Program-made: the position numbers and the translations under genes
Assembly (NCBI GenBank): GCA_965216105.1
Contig: OZ244147.1
Coordinates: 2,790,001-2,854,000 of the forward strand
DNA: 64,000 nucleotides
Source: JAALLB01 sp017643495
GTDB taxonomy: Bacteria; Pseudomonadota; Alphaproteobacteria; Rhizobiales; Rhizobiaceae
Direction of reading: 5' to 3'
Shown: piece after piece, positions 7,665 to 16,356 of the stretch
How positions within the stretch are numbered: the first letter of the stretch is position 1
Layout of the letters: the number at the start of each line of letters is the position of its first letter
The notes under the pieces: generated by a model
What the model saw: the letters and a program-made list of their open reading frames with translations, nothing else
What the model was told of the DNA's origin: nothing
Database searches by the model: none

Positions 7665-8819
7665 ATGCAAGAATTCACATTCCAGACAACAAAATCCGTA
7701 CTCAGTGAAGTCGGCGCCACTTCAAAGATCGGTGAAATAATGGCCGGGATGGGGTGTCGCAAGATTGGTTTTGTGACGGACAAGATAATACTGGAACTCG
7801 GCCTTGCCCAAGCTGCGCTGGACGGCCTTAAGGCAAGCAATGTTGATGTTCACATTATTGATGATGTAGTCGCGGATCCTCCCGAGCAAATGATCCTTGC
7901 TGCTGTCGAGGAATGCAAACAAGCCGGTATTGACGGTGTGGTTTCCGTGGGTGGCGGTTCCTCAATGGATACTGCAAAGCTGATTGCTGTTCTCGTCGGC
8001 TCAGACCAACCCATCGCTGAGATGTACGGAGTGGGCTTGGTAAAGGACAACCGCCTGCCCATGGTGCTGGCACCCACTACGGCCGGCACCGGATCAGAAG
8101 TAACGCCAATCTCGATCGTCACAACAGGAAAGAGCGAGAAAAAAGGGGTGGTGTCCCACCAACTGCTACCTGACTGGGCCATTCTTGATGCCGAATTGAC
8201 ACTTGGCCTGCCTGCGAATGTCACTGCGGCCACAGGCATTGACGCGATGGTGCATGCGATTGAGGCTTACACCTCTGCCCACAAAAAGAACATTGTGTCC
8301 GATACACTGGCACGACAGGCATTGCAGCTATTGGGTGGCAGCATCCGCACCGCCTGTACCGATGGCAAAAACAAGGAAGCCCGATCCAACATGCTTCTCG
8401 GTTCGATGCTGGCAGGCATGGCATTTGCCAATGCCCCGGTAGCGGCTGTGCATGCCCTTGCCTACCCCCTTGGCGGACATTTCAAGGTTCCCCATGGCCT
8501 CTCCAATGCGCTCGTATTGCCGTATGTTCTGGAATTCAACATGGAAAGCGCTTCCGAACTTTATGCCGAGATTGCGCCGATCATCTTCCCGGAACTTGCC
8601 GGCAAATCCACAGGTGAAATCGGCGCCGGCATGATTGATGGCTTCAAAAAACTGGGACCTGAACTGGGCATGGAAGCGAAGCTTTCGGAAGTCGGGGTCA
8701 ATCACAACAACCTTCCAATGCTCGCCGAGGATGCCATGAAGCAAACCAGGCTTCTTGTGAACAACCCGCGCGAGATGACTTACGATGCGGCACTCGAAAT
8801 CTACACGCAGGCGCTATAA
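7665..8819 (+). CDS. Iron-containing (group III) alcohol dehydrogenase
   Basis: This 384-residue NAD(P)-dependent dehydrogenase is of the Fe-ADH fold. The nucleotide motif VSVGGGSSMDTAK is near residue 100. The Fe-ADH segment APTTAGTGSEVTPISIVT follows. Metal ligands are visible as the Asp in AILDAELT, His in GIDAMVHAIEAY, and two His in AAVHALAYPLGGHFKVPHG. The family reduces aldehydes or semialdehydes to alcohols and includes 4-hydroxybutyrate and 1,3-propanediol dehydrogenases. It lies 25 bases after the AlsS-like gene and 29 before phaE. In this context it may make a hydroxy acid that feeds PHA synthesis; exact substrate unknown. Confidence 0.9.
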   Translation: MQEFTFQTTKSVLSEVGATSKIGEIMAGMGCRKIGFVTDKIILELGLAQAALDGLKASNVDVHIIDDVVADPPEQMILAAVEECKQAGIDGVVSVGGGSSMDTAKLIAVLVGSDQPIAEMYGVGLVKDNRLPMVLAPTTAGTGSEVTPISIVTTGKSEKKGVVSHQLLPDWAILDAELTLGLPANVTAATGIDAMVHAIEAYTSAHKKNIVSDTLARQALQLLGGSIRTACTDGKNKEARSNMLLGSMLAGMAFANAPVAAVHALAYPLGGHFKVPHGLSNALVLPYVLEFNMESASELYAEIAPIIFPELAGKSTGEIGAGMIDGFKKLGPELGMEAKLSEVGVNHNNLPMLAEDAMKQTRLLVNNPREMTYDAALEIYTQAL

Positions 8820-8848
8820 CAAGCCGGTTTGGGCGCAAGGGAGGTCAG

Positions 8849-9637
8849 ATGGCCAAAAATGAAAATCCGTTCAGCGAAATGATGAACATCTGGCAGGAAA
8901 ACCAGGAGGCATTTTTCAAGGCACAGGCAGAAGTTGCCAAGGAATTTCAGAAGTCCCTTGGCCAGGTGACGAGTGAAAGCGAAACAAAAGGTACAGAACA
9001 TCTCGAAGCCTGGAATGATTTCATAAAATCATGGGCTCCTGCATGGGACCCGAGCAGCTTCATGTCTCAGAATGGCTTTGATGCAAGTGCGTGGCAAAAT
9101 GGCAATGACGCCTTGTTTGCAATGCTGGAACCCACGAACTGGACCCGCTACGCGCCGGAAGAACTGCGCAAGATTCTGAGTACGATTGCACAAGGACCTC
9201 GGTTTGCGGATTTGGCCATGCCCCAACAGGATGCTGCCAATGCGTGGCGTGAGTCACTCGACTACAGCGAAGCTGCAGCAGACATGTCGAAAGTCATGCA
9301 GGACGCATGGACAAGGGCATTCAAGAAATACAGTGAAAACCATACTCTTGAGGACCTTCAGGCAGGCAATGTCAAAGGTGCGCTGGATGCATGGCTAGCC
9401 GCTGCAAATGCCGAACTGCTCGACACACAAAAATCGCCTGAGTTCATGGATGCACAAAAACGCTTGCTGCGTGCCTCAATGGAAATAAAGGCAAGACAAC
9501 GGGACATGGCGGAAGCATGGTCAGAAGCTTACCAGATGCCAACCCGGTCAGAGATTGATGATCTGACAAAGATTGTTCACGAATTGCGACGGGAAGTACG
9601 CAAGCTGAAACGCGAGGTGGCTGCACTCAAGTCATGA
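8849..9637 (+). CDS. phaE: Class III PHA synthase subunit PhaE
   Basis: This is a 262-residue soluble helical protein, the non-catalytic partner of class III PHA synthase. The N-terminus (MMNIWQENQEAFFKAQAEV) and the C-terminal signature MPTRSEIDDLTKIVHELRRE with the following basic coiled coil (VRKLKREVAALK) match PhaE. A good GGGAGG precedes the ATG. Its stop overlaps the phaC start by four bases (ATGA), giving a coupled 1:1 supply expected for the PhaE-PhaC complex. Most Alphaproteobacteria use the single-subunit class I enzyme, so this is unusual. Confidence 0.9.
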   Translation: MAKNENPFSEMMNIWQENQEAFFKAQAEVAKEFQKSLGQVTSESETKGTEHLEAWNDFIKSWAPAWDPSSFMSQNGFDASAWQNGNDALFAMLEPTNWTRYAPEELRKILSTIAQGPRFADLAMPQQDAANAWRESLDYSEAAADMSKVMQDAWTRAFKKYSENHTLEDLQAGNVKGALDAWLAAANAELLDTQKSPEFMDAQKRLLRASMEIKARQRDMAEAWSEAYQMPTRSEIDDLTKIVHELRREVRKLKREVAALKS

Positions 9638-10866
9638 AAAACGAGGAAAAGCCACAAGAAAAGGAAGTTTCCGACCCCGCACGGGCTGCCGCTGACGCAT
9701 GGGCAATTGCCTGGACCCAAATGATTGAGGCCGGGGCAAAGGCAATGCGTTCAAGCTCCTACCTTTCCCGGGTAAAGGCTGATGATATTGCGATTGCTGA
9801 AACACCGCACGATGTGGTCTTCGAGATAGACAAGGTACGGCTCTTTCACTATCGCCCGTTGTCAGAAAAAAAATCCGACCTTCCGCCCATAATTATTTGC
9901 TACGGCCTGTTCGGGCGACAGACAATGATTGACCTACAGTCCGACCGCTCGCTGGTTCAAAACCTGCTGAATGAAGGCATTGATGTTTATGTGGTGGACT
10001 GGGGGAACCCGACACGTGCTGACCAATATCTGGGTTTTGATGATTACATAGACCTCTATCTCGGTTCATGTGTCGAGTATGTTTACGAAAAGAATGGCAA
10101 GAAGCCTGTAAACATGTTCGGCATTTGCGAAGGAGGCACATTCGCAGCGGCCCTTGTTGCACTCAGGCCCGAACTGTTTGCCGGGCTGGCACTTGCAATA
10201 ACCCCCATAGATTTTCACGGCGAACCGGACAAATTCTGGCGTGGAGAAGGGTTTCTCAATCACTGGACCCGAAACCTCAGCCAGGAAGATGTGGACTTGA
10301 TTGTTGAGACCTACGGCATGTTGCCGGGTGCCATGACAGGTGCAGTCTTTTCTTCACTGACTCCGATCAACAGCATGACGAAATACAATCTCGGACTTGC
10401 CGAGATGCAGGGTGACGAGGCAGCCATGCTGAATTTCCTTCGCATGGAAAAATGGATATCAGACCGACCGGACCATCCGGGCGAAGCTGCCAGGCAATGG
10501 CTGAATGAACTTTATCGTGACAACCGCCTGGTCAAAGGTACATTCGAGGTTTCCGGGCAAAAAGTGGACCTGTCGGCAATTTCCTGTCCGGTGCTCAATA
10601 TCTTCGCGATGAGAGACCACATCATTCCGGTGAGCTGTTCCAAGGCACTGGGAAAGTTCGTGAAACCGGAACTCTATGAGGAGATCGGATTTCCGGGAGG
10701 ACATGTTGGTGTATTTGTCAGCAAGAAAGCCCAAGGGGTTGTTGCAGGCGGGTTGTGCGAATGGCTGACAAGCAAGCACAATAAAACCAATCCGGGAGCA
10801 CAGGTACAAAAGAAAAAAACGACGCGGCGCAAAAGCAAAAGCAAAGCTGCGAACGGGAAGGAGTAA
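9634..10866 (+). CDS. phaC: Class III PHA synthase catalytic subunit PhaC
   Basis: This 410-residue catalytic subunit polymerises hydroxyacyl-CoA into PHA. The lipase-like box is GICEGG with nucleophile Cys165. The catalytic Asp is in FAMRDHIIP (Asp328) and the His in FPGGHVGVF (His357). Spacing and length (usual class III about 355-400 residues; class I near 600) fit class III, as does the adjacent phaE. The Trp in VVDWGNPTRAD is the conserved synthase motif. The C-terminal tail (after residue about 385) is very Lys/Arg-rich and extends beyond the catalytic domain. It could bind granule or nucleic acid; this is speculative. Confidence 0.94.
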   Translation: MKNEEKPQEKEVSDPARAAADAWAIAWTQMIEAGAKAMRSSSYLSRVKADDIAIAETPHDVVFEIDKVRLFHYRPLSEKKSDLPPIIICYGLFGRQTMIDLQSDRSLVQNLLNEGIDVYVVDWGNPTRADQYLGFDDYIDLYLGSCVEYVYEKNGKKPVNMFGICEGGTFAAALVALRPELFAGLALAITPIDFHGEPDKFWRGEGFLNHWTRNLSQEDVDLIVETYGMLPGAMTGAVFSSLTPINSMTKYNLGLAEMQGDEAAMLNFLRMEKWISDRPDHPGEAARQWLNELYRDNRLVKGTFEVSGQKVDLSAISCPVLNIFAMRDHIIPVSCSKALGKFVKPELYEEIGFPGGHVGVFVSKKAQGVVAGGLCEWLTSKHNKTNPGAQVQKKKTTRRKSKSKAANGKE

Positions 10867-10878
10867 GAGGAGGAGTCA

Positions 10879-12819
10879 ATGGTCGACAAGGTCGTATCAC
10901 TCGCTGATGCCATAGCAACCATCAGCGACGAAGACACTGTATGCGTTTCCGGGTTTGTCGGAATTGGCACGCCAGAGTGCCTCTTGCGCGGGATCGAGGA
11001 GCGCTATCTCACTCATCAGGAACCCAAGAACATATCCCTTCTTTTTGCTGCGGCACCCGGAGACGGCAAGGATCAGGGTTTGAACCGCCTTGCCAAACCG
11101 GGCCTCGTGAAACGTGCCATTGGCGGGCACTGGTCACTGGTTCCCAAACTTGGCGCGATGGCCGTAAATGAGGATATCGAGGCATATAATTTGCCCCTTG
11201 GTTGCATTTCTCAGCTTTACCGGGATATCGCAGCAGGAAAACCCGGGATGTTTTCAAAGGTCGGGTTGCGCACTTTTGTCGACCCCCGCCAATCTGGCGG
11301 AGCCATCAATTCCCGGACAACCGAACCGCTGGTCGAAGTCAAGGAACTCTCCGGAGAGGAATGGCTGTTTTACCATTCCATTCCGGTTGATGTTGCCCTC
11401 ATCCGCGGAACAACCGCCGACACACACGGCAATATCACGATGGAACGTGAAGCATTGACACTCGACATGCTGTCGATTGCCATGGCGGCAAAAAACAGTG
11501 GCGGGCTGGTTATCGCACAGGTGGAGCGGATTGCTGCTCCAGGCTCCCTCAATCCAAAGGAAGTCATCGTTCCCGGCAACCTGGTTGATTGCGTTGTCGT
11601 GGCGGAACCGGATGAACACAAGCAGACCTACCAGACCTCATATCATCATGGCTTTGCCGGACGCATGCGCGGGGTTATCGGTCAGGATGCTCCCATGAAA
11701 ATGAGTGAACGCAAAATCATTGCCAGACGTGCCGCCATGGAACTGCCGGTCAACGGTGTGGTCAATCTGGGGATCGGCATGCCGGAAGGGGTAGCAGCCG
11801 TTGCCAATGAAGAAAACATCATTGACTGCATAACGCTGACAACAGAAGCAGGTGTGCTTGGCGGCGTCCCCCAATCAGGTCTGGACTTTGGTGCTGCCAT
11901 TAATGCCAATGCAATCATACAAACAAACCAGCAGTTTGATTTTTATGATGGCGGAGGACTGGATCTTGCCTGTCTCGGAATGGCTGAAACGGATCAGCAC
12001 GGCAATGTCAATGTCAGCCGTTTCAAGAACAGGTTTGCAGGCGCCGGAGGTTTCATCAACATCTCCCAAAATGCGCGCAAGGTTATTTTTGTAGGAACCT
12101 TTACTGCTGGCGGACTTGAAGTTGAAACCGGTGACGGGACACTGCGAATCAAGAATGAAGGACGCGCCAAAAAACTGATAGCCGATGTTGAACAGATAAC
12201 ATTCAACGGCAGTTACGGCGCGGAACAGGGCAAGGATGTTTTGTATGTGACCGAGCGATGCGTCTTCCAACTCACTCCGGACGGGATGGAACTCAGCGAA
12301 GTGGCACCGGGCATAGACATTGAGAAAGACATTCTGGCTCACATGGATTTTGAACCGGTCGTGAACCATCCAAAGCTCATGGACTCGCGCCTGTTCGAAA
12401 CACGATCCATGAAACTGCGCAAGCAGTTGCTCGACATCCCACTGATGGACAGGTTTGTCTATGATGAGCTGAACGACATTGTTTACAGCAACATGAGCGG
12501 ACTTGATATCGAGAACTCCGAGGAACTCGGAAACTTCTCTGATGCTGCAAATGCGTTTTTCTCCCAGCTTGGAAAGAAGGTGAACATCATTTCCAACTAT
12601 GATGGTGTTTCCATTTCGCCAAGGCTTGCAAGCCGGTTTGCCAATGTGCTTTCGCAACTTGAATATGATTATTACCTTACATCGACTGCATACACGACCA
12701 GTGCATTCCTGCGTCAGAAACTTGGTGAAGACCTGAAACAGCGTTCAATCTCACCCCATATTTTCGAGACACGCAAAGAGGCGGCAGCCTACATCCAGAT
12801 GATCAAGGCTGCAGAATAA
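10879..12819 (+). CDS. Acyl-CoA:acetate CoA-transferase (YdiF/propionate CoA-transferase type) with C-terminal extension
   Basis: This 646-residue protein is a fused alpha-beta family I CoA-transferase. The N-terminal half has GFVGIGTPECLLRGI and ITMEREALTLD. The C-terminal half has VVNLGIGMPEGVA and the catalytic Glu323 in LTTEAGVLGGVP. The transferase core ends near VAPGIDIEKDILAHMDF (about residue 490), where relatives usually stop. About 150 further residues follow, with alternating helix/strand character (FSDAANAFFSQLGKKVNIISNYDG), reminiscent of STAS/SpoIIAA-like folds. AGGAGGAG precedes the start, 12 bases after phaC. It probably charges a hydroxy acid with CoA for PhaEC. Substrate is not readable. 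Confidence 0.88.
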   Translation: MVDKVVSLADAIATISDEDTVCVSGFVGIGTPECLLRGIEERYLTHQEPKNISLLFAAAPGDGKDQGLNRLAKPGLVKRAIGGHWSLVPKLGAMAVNEDIEAYNLPLGCISQLYRDIAAGKPGMFSKVGLRTFVDPRQSGGAINSRTTEPLVEVKELSGEEWLFYHSIPVDVALIRGTTADTHGNITMEREALTLDMLSIAMAAKNSGGLVIAQVERIAAPGSLNPKEVIVPGNLVDCVVVAEPDEHKQTYQTSYHHGFAGRMRGVIGQDAPMKMSERKIIARRAAMELPVNGVVNLGIGMPEGVAAVANEENIIDCITLTTEAGVLGGVPQSGLDFGAAINANAIIQTNQQFDFYDGGGLDLACLGMAETDQHGNVNVSRFKNRFAGAGGFINISQNARKVIFVGTFTAGGLEVETGDGTLRIKNEGRAKKLIADVEQITFNGSYGAEQGKDVLYVTERCVFQLTPDGMELSEVAPGIDIEKDILAHMDFEPVVNHPKLMDSRLFETRSMKLRKQLLDIPLMDRFVYDELNDIVYSNMSGLDIENSEELGNFSDAANAFFSQLGKKVNIISNYDGVSISPRLASRFANVLSQLEYDYYLTSTAYTTSAFLRQKLGEDLKQRSISPHIFETRKEAAAYIQMIKAAE

Positions 12820-12843
12820 CTTGCCTGAGGTTAAACCCGGTTA

Positions 12844-14538
12844 TCAGAAAAAATTCACGATCAGTGTGGCACTGAGAATGATTGCAATCCAAAGCACCAT
12901 CGATCCGGTTGGCCAAACCTTTGCCATGCGCCCTTCCGGGCCATGACTCTGGTAAAGCCCCCGGATCATCGTTTCGCGTTTGCGCCGGATGAAGTGTGAC
13001 CCTGCAGCCATGACCGTGGACACAAAATTTGCTGCATGACGCAATATTGCAGGAAACAGTTTGCGATAGGTCCAGTCGAAATCAAGATTGACCGATTTGA
13101 GCTCTGGCGGATAAATCCCGGTACGCATCAAAACAGTGAAGGCCAATGCCGAGAAAAACAGCAGCTGGAGCTGCGTTATCACGTGCGTTGTTGTGTAAGG
13201 TACATACTCCACTTCGTAGGGCAACAAGGCATAAAGCGGCTCGGGATAAACGCCAATCGCAACACACAGGAATGCGGTAATCCCCATTGCCCAGAGCATG
13301 TGTTTAGGAGCCTCTTTGGGCCTCAATCCGCTGTCATGGGCAAAAAATGCAAAATAGGGAATCTTAATTCCTGAATGGTGAAACACACCTGCGGATGCAA
13401 ACAGCAAAACTCCCCAGACAATGTAATATCCTTCGTGAGCTGCATCCGACAGGATCAGGGATTTGGTGACGAAGCCCGAAAACAATGGGAAGGCGGAAAT
13501 TGAAGCCGCGCCGATAACACAGAAAATCATTGTCAATGGCATGGTACGGTACAGCCCGCCAAGTTCGGATCCCTTGGCAGTCCCGGTTCTGAACAGGACA
13601 GCGCCAACACTCATGAAGAGAAGCGACTTGTAGAGAATGTGGGCGAAGGCATGGGCCGCAGTACCATTCAGCGAAAGTTCGGTTCCGATACCGATACCCA
13701 CAACCATGAAGCCAAGCTGGTTGTTGAGTGAATAGGCAAGAACGCGACGCAGGTCGTTTTCAATCACAGCATAAAAGATCGGGAACAGGGTCATTGTCGC
13801 CCCGATATAAATCAGCATTTCCGTACCGGGAAATCCGCGCGCCAGTGCATAAACGGCAAGTTTTGTGGTGAACGACGACAGTATGACAGTGCCGGTCACC
13901 GTTGCTGCCGGATAGGAATCCTGCAACCAGTTATGCAGTAGCGGAAACGCACATTTTATCCCGAAAGCAAGGAAGATAAGCCAGGTACCAAGGCTGCCCA
14001 GTGTCATCTTTTCAAATGCAAGAGACCCTGTGTCACGGTAGAAAAGAACAGCTCCAGCCAGCAGAATGACACCGGAAGCGATCTGGATTATCAGATAACG
14101 CATACCCGTATGGTATGCCCCCTCGGTTCTGCGCGCCCATATGAGGAAAACGGATGCAATCGCAGTACCTTCCCAGAAGATGAACAGGGACCCCAGATCA
14201 CCGGCAAATACCGCACCTATGGCGGAACCTGCGTACAATAGTGTTGCAACTTGCTGGATCGTGTCGCGTACATGCCATGCATACAGAAGTGAAAGAAATG
14301 CCGCGAGGGAGAAGACCAGTCCAAAAATGGTCGAGAGTTTGTCGACCCGCAGGAAATTCATCTCAACGCCGGCAAGGACCATCAAGCCGTGCATGCCTTC
14401 CGGCATTGACCAGATCATCGATGCACCGATTAACGGCACAACAAGCAGCAAGCTTGCCCTTCGGCCATCATTTGGCAGGAAAGGCAGAACAATTGCGCCA
14501 ATCACATAGACGAGAAACGGCGGGAAATATTCAGTCAT
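12844..14538 (-). CDS. Mrp/NuoL-like antiporter subunit (third MrpD-like protein)
   Basis: This 564-residue polytopic membrane protein belongs to the proton-conducting ND2/4/5 family. The TM5 Glu is in LFIFWEGTAIASVFLIW. Family Lys/His sites appear in FGIKCAFPLLHNWLQDSYP, and the next conserved Lys is in SSFTTKLAVYALARG. The start at 14538 overlaps the preceding small gene by eight bases. A longer frame reaches 14589 but has no ribosome site there. It is the last gene of the Mrp operon. The C-terminal region after about residue 440 includes an extra pair of hydrophobic segments, more like NuoL/MrpA than MrpD. It probably replaces the N-terminal part of MrpA. Confidence 0.88.
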   Translation of the reverse strand: MTEYFPPFLVYVIGAIVLPFLPNDGRRASLLLVVPLIGASMIWSMPEGMHGLMVLAGVEMNFLRVDKLSTIFGLVFSLAAFLSLLYAWHVRDTIQQVATLLYAGSAIGAVFAGDLGSLFIFWEGTAIASVFLIWARRTEGAYHTGMRYLIIQIASGVILLAGAVLFYRDTGSLAFEKMTLGSLGTWLIFLAFGIKCAFPLLHNWLQDSYPAATVTGTVILSSFTTKLAVYALARGFPGTEMLIYIGATMTLFPIFYAVIENDLRRVLAYSLNNQLGFMVVGIGIGTELSLNGTAAHAFAHILYKSLLFMSVGAVLFRTGTAKGSELGGLYRTMPLTMIFCVIGAASISAFPLFSGFVTKSLILSDAAHEGYYIVWGVLLFASAGVFHHSGIKIPYFAFFAHDSGLRPKEAPKHMLWAMGITAFLCVAIGVYPEPLYALLPYEVEYVPYTTTHVITQLQLLFFSALAFTVLMRTGIYPPELKSVNLDFDWTYRKLFPAILRHAANFVSTVMAAGSHFIRRKRETMIRGLYQSHGPEGRMAKVWPTGSMVLWIAIILSATLIVNFF

Positions 14539-14878
14539 GAACAGTCTCCCGCTCCATGTCGGATTCCGGAAACGGTTCTGACTCCACATCTTTGGGAGCG
14601 TAATATTTCTCGTCGCGCATCAGGAAAATACGCATTCCACGTGCACAAATCACCAGAGCTGCACACATGACAAACCCGTACAGGGCATAGAAACCTGGAA
14701 AGTTCTCAATCGCTACATAGGTTTTTTTCTTGTAGAAGAAGTCGGCAAGAAACAGAACGGCACACAATCCGTACAAACCATAGACAATGCGGTTGACATT
14801 TTTCATGTTGTCGAGCCACAACAGTTTTCGTCCGAGTGCCGGATAATCTTTCGTGTTGTCTTCAGCTTTCCGGGCCAT
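14531..14878 (-). CDS. Small two-helix membrane protein within the Mrp operon, unknown function
   Basis: This 115-residue protein has two predicted membrane segments (VYGLYGLCAVLFLADFFY and FYALYGFVMCAALVICARG) and an acidic C-terminus (ESEPFPESDMERETVHD). I do not recognise a named family. The ATG at 14878 overlaps the stop of the preceding mrpD-like gene by one base (TGATG) and has GGAGGG six bases upstream. Its end overlaps the next gene by eight bases. The tight packing between two ND-family subunits suggests a structural accessory of the antiporter complex. Confidence 0.75.
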   Translation of the reverse strand: MARKAEDNTKDYPALGRKLLWLDNMKNVNRIVYGLYGLCAVLFLADFFYKKKTYVAIENFPGFYALYGFVMCAALVICARGMRIFLMRDEKYYAPKDVESEPFPESDMERETVHD

Positions 14879-16356
14879 CAATTTCCCTCCCCGATTGGCA
14901 TCAGGAATGCCTGGATATCACCAGATGCGAAATACAATACAATACAGCCAAGGGCTGTCAGCACTGGTGGCGCAACGCACCAGAACGGAGCTTCCCGAAT
15001 ACCTTCCGAATTGTCATTCTGCGGATCATTCAGGAAGAATCCCTTGGCAACAATTGGCAGCAAATAGGCAACATTCAGCAGCGAACTGACCATCAACACT
15101 GCTATCATGACAAGCTGGCCAGTATCGGCAGCCGCAATCATCAGCAACCACTTGCTCCAGGATCCGCCGAGTGGCGGCAGACCAATGATTGACAGGGAAC
15201 CGACAAGGAAAGCCCCGAAGGTGAACGGCATGAGCCTGCCAAGCCCTGTCATTTGCCTGATCTCGGTCTTGTGTGTTGCCACATAAATCGCGCCTGCACA
15301 CATGAACAGCGTGATCTTTCCGAAGGCATGCATCACAATATGAAGCCCGCCACCGACTACCCCCATGGAGGTTGCCAACGCCATTCCCAAGGTGATGTAG
15401 GAAAGCTGACTGACTGTTGAATATGCAAGCCTTGCCTTCAGGTTATCCTTCGTCATGGCAACAATTGATGCTGCAAGGATGGAGAATGCAGCCAGCCACA
15501 TCAGCCATTCCGAAGCACCCGTCTCGGCCAGGAAATCAATACCGAATACATAAATGCCGACCTTCAACATGGTGAAGACACCAGCCTTCACCACCGCTAC
15601 GGCATGCAGCAAGGCCGAAACCGGCGTTGGTGCAACCATTGCCGAGGGCAACCACCGGTGAAACGGCATGAGCGCTGCCTTGCCGATACCAAATGCATAA
15701 AGCGCCAGCAGTACGGCCGCCAGCGCAGCACTCACCTTGCCTTCCAGAATACCTCCCTGAGTAAAGTCCAGAGTTCCGGCTATCACATAAGTCCAGACAA
15801 TCGCCGTCAGTTGAAAGGCAATTGATGTTCCAAGCAAGATACCAAGGTAAACACGTGCACCGCGTTTGGCTTCTTCAGTTCCCTTGTGGGCAACAAGTGG
15901 ATAAGTGGCGAGGGTCAGGATTTCGTAGAAAACAAACAGCGAAAACATGTTTGCCGAGAAGGCAATACCGATCGTTGCAAAGATGGAAAAGGAAAAGGCT
16001 GCAAAGAAACGGGCATGGTTTTTCTCTGCATTGCCGCGCATGTAGCCGATACCGTAGAGGTGCGTGACAATCCACAAACCAGACGCGATCAAGGCAAAGA
16101 CAAGCCCCAAAGGTTCAATTGAAAATGCGATATCCAGACCCGGCAAAACGGTAAACAAGGATAACGTTTCGGTAGGCGCTCCCCCATTTGTAAACAGGAT
16201 TGAAACAACAGCGGCAAAGGTGCCAATGGCGGCGAGCAACGTAATTCCGTCCCGCAGATTAGCGCGTCCCCCGCTATCGGGATGGATCAGATTGCTGAGC
16301 GTGGCAAGCAACGGGATGCCCATGGCGGTCAGGATTGCAGTATTGGTGTCCATCAT
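14878..16356 (-). CDS. mrpD: Mrp antiporter subunit D-like protein (second copy)
   Basis: This 492-residue ND2/4/5-family membrane protein has about 14 hydrophobic segments. Key features are the TM5 Glu in FVFYEILTLATYPLV, the Lys/His in GIGKAALMPFHRWLP, and the HAVAVVKAG motif with the TM8 Lys. It differs clearly from the neighbouring MrpD-like genes, so it is not a recent duplication. Start and stop overlap both neighbours (ATGA with the preceding gene). It is likely a proton/cation channel subunit of the split-Mrp complex. Confidence 0.88.
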   Translation of the reverse strand: MMDTNTAILTAMGIPLLATLSNLIHPDSGGRANLRDGITLLAAIGTFAAVVSILFTNGGAPTETLSLFTVLPGLDIAFSIEPLGLVFALIASGLWIVTHLYGIGYMRGNAEKNHARFFAAFSFSIFATIGIAFSANMFSLFVFYEILTLATYPLVAHKGTEEAKRGARVYLGILLGTSIAFQLTAIVWTYVIAGTLDFTQGGILEGKVSAALAAVLLALYAFGIGKAALMPFHRWLPSAMVAPTPVSALLHAVAVVKAGVFTMLKVGIYVFGIDFLAETGASEWLMWLAAFSILAASIVAMTKDNLKARLAYSTVSQLSYITLGMALATSMGVVGGGLHIVMHAFGKITLFMCAGAIYVATHKTEIRQMTGLGRLMPFTFGAFLVGSLSIIGLPPLGGSWSKWLLMIAAADTGQLVMIAVLMVSSLLNVAYLLPIVAKGFFLNDPQNDNSEGIREAPFWCVAPPVLTALGCIVLYFASGDIQAFLMPIGEGN

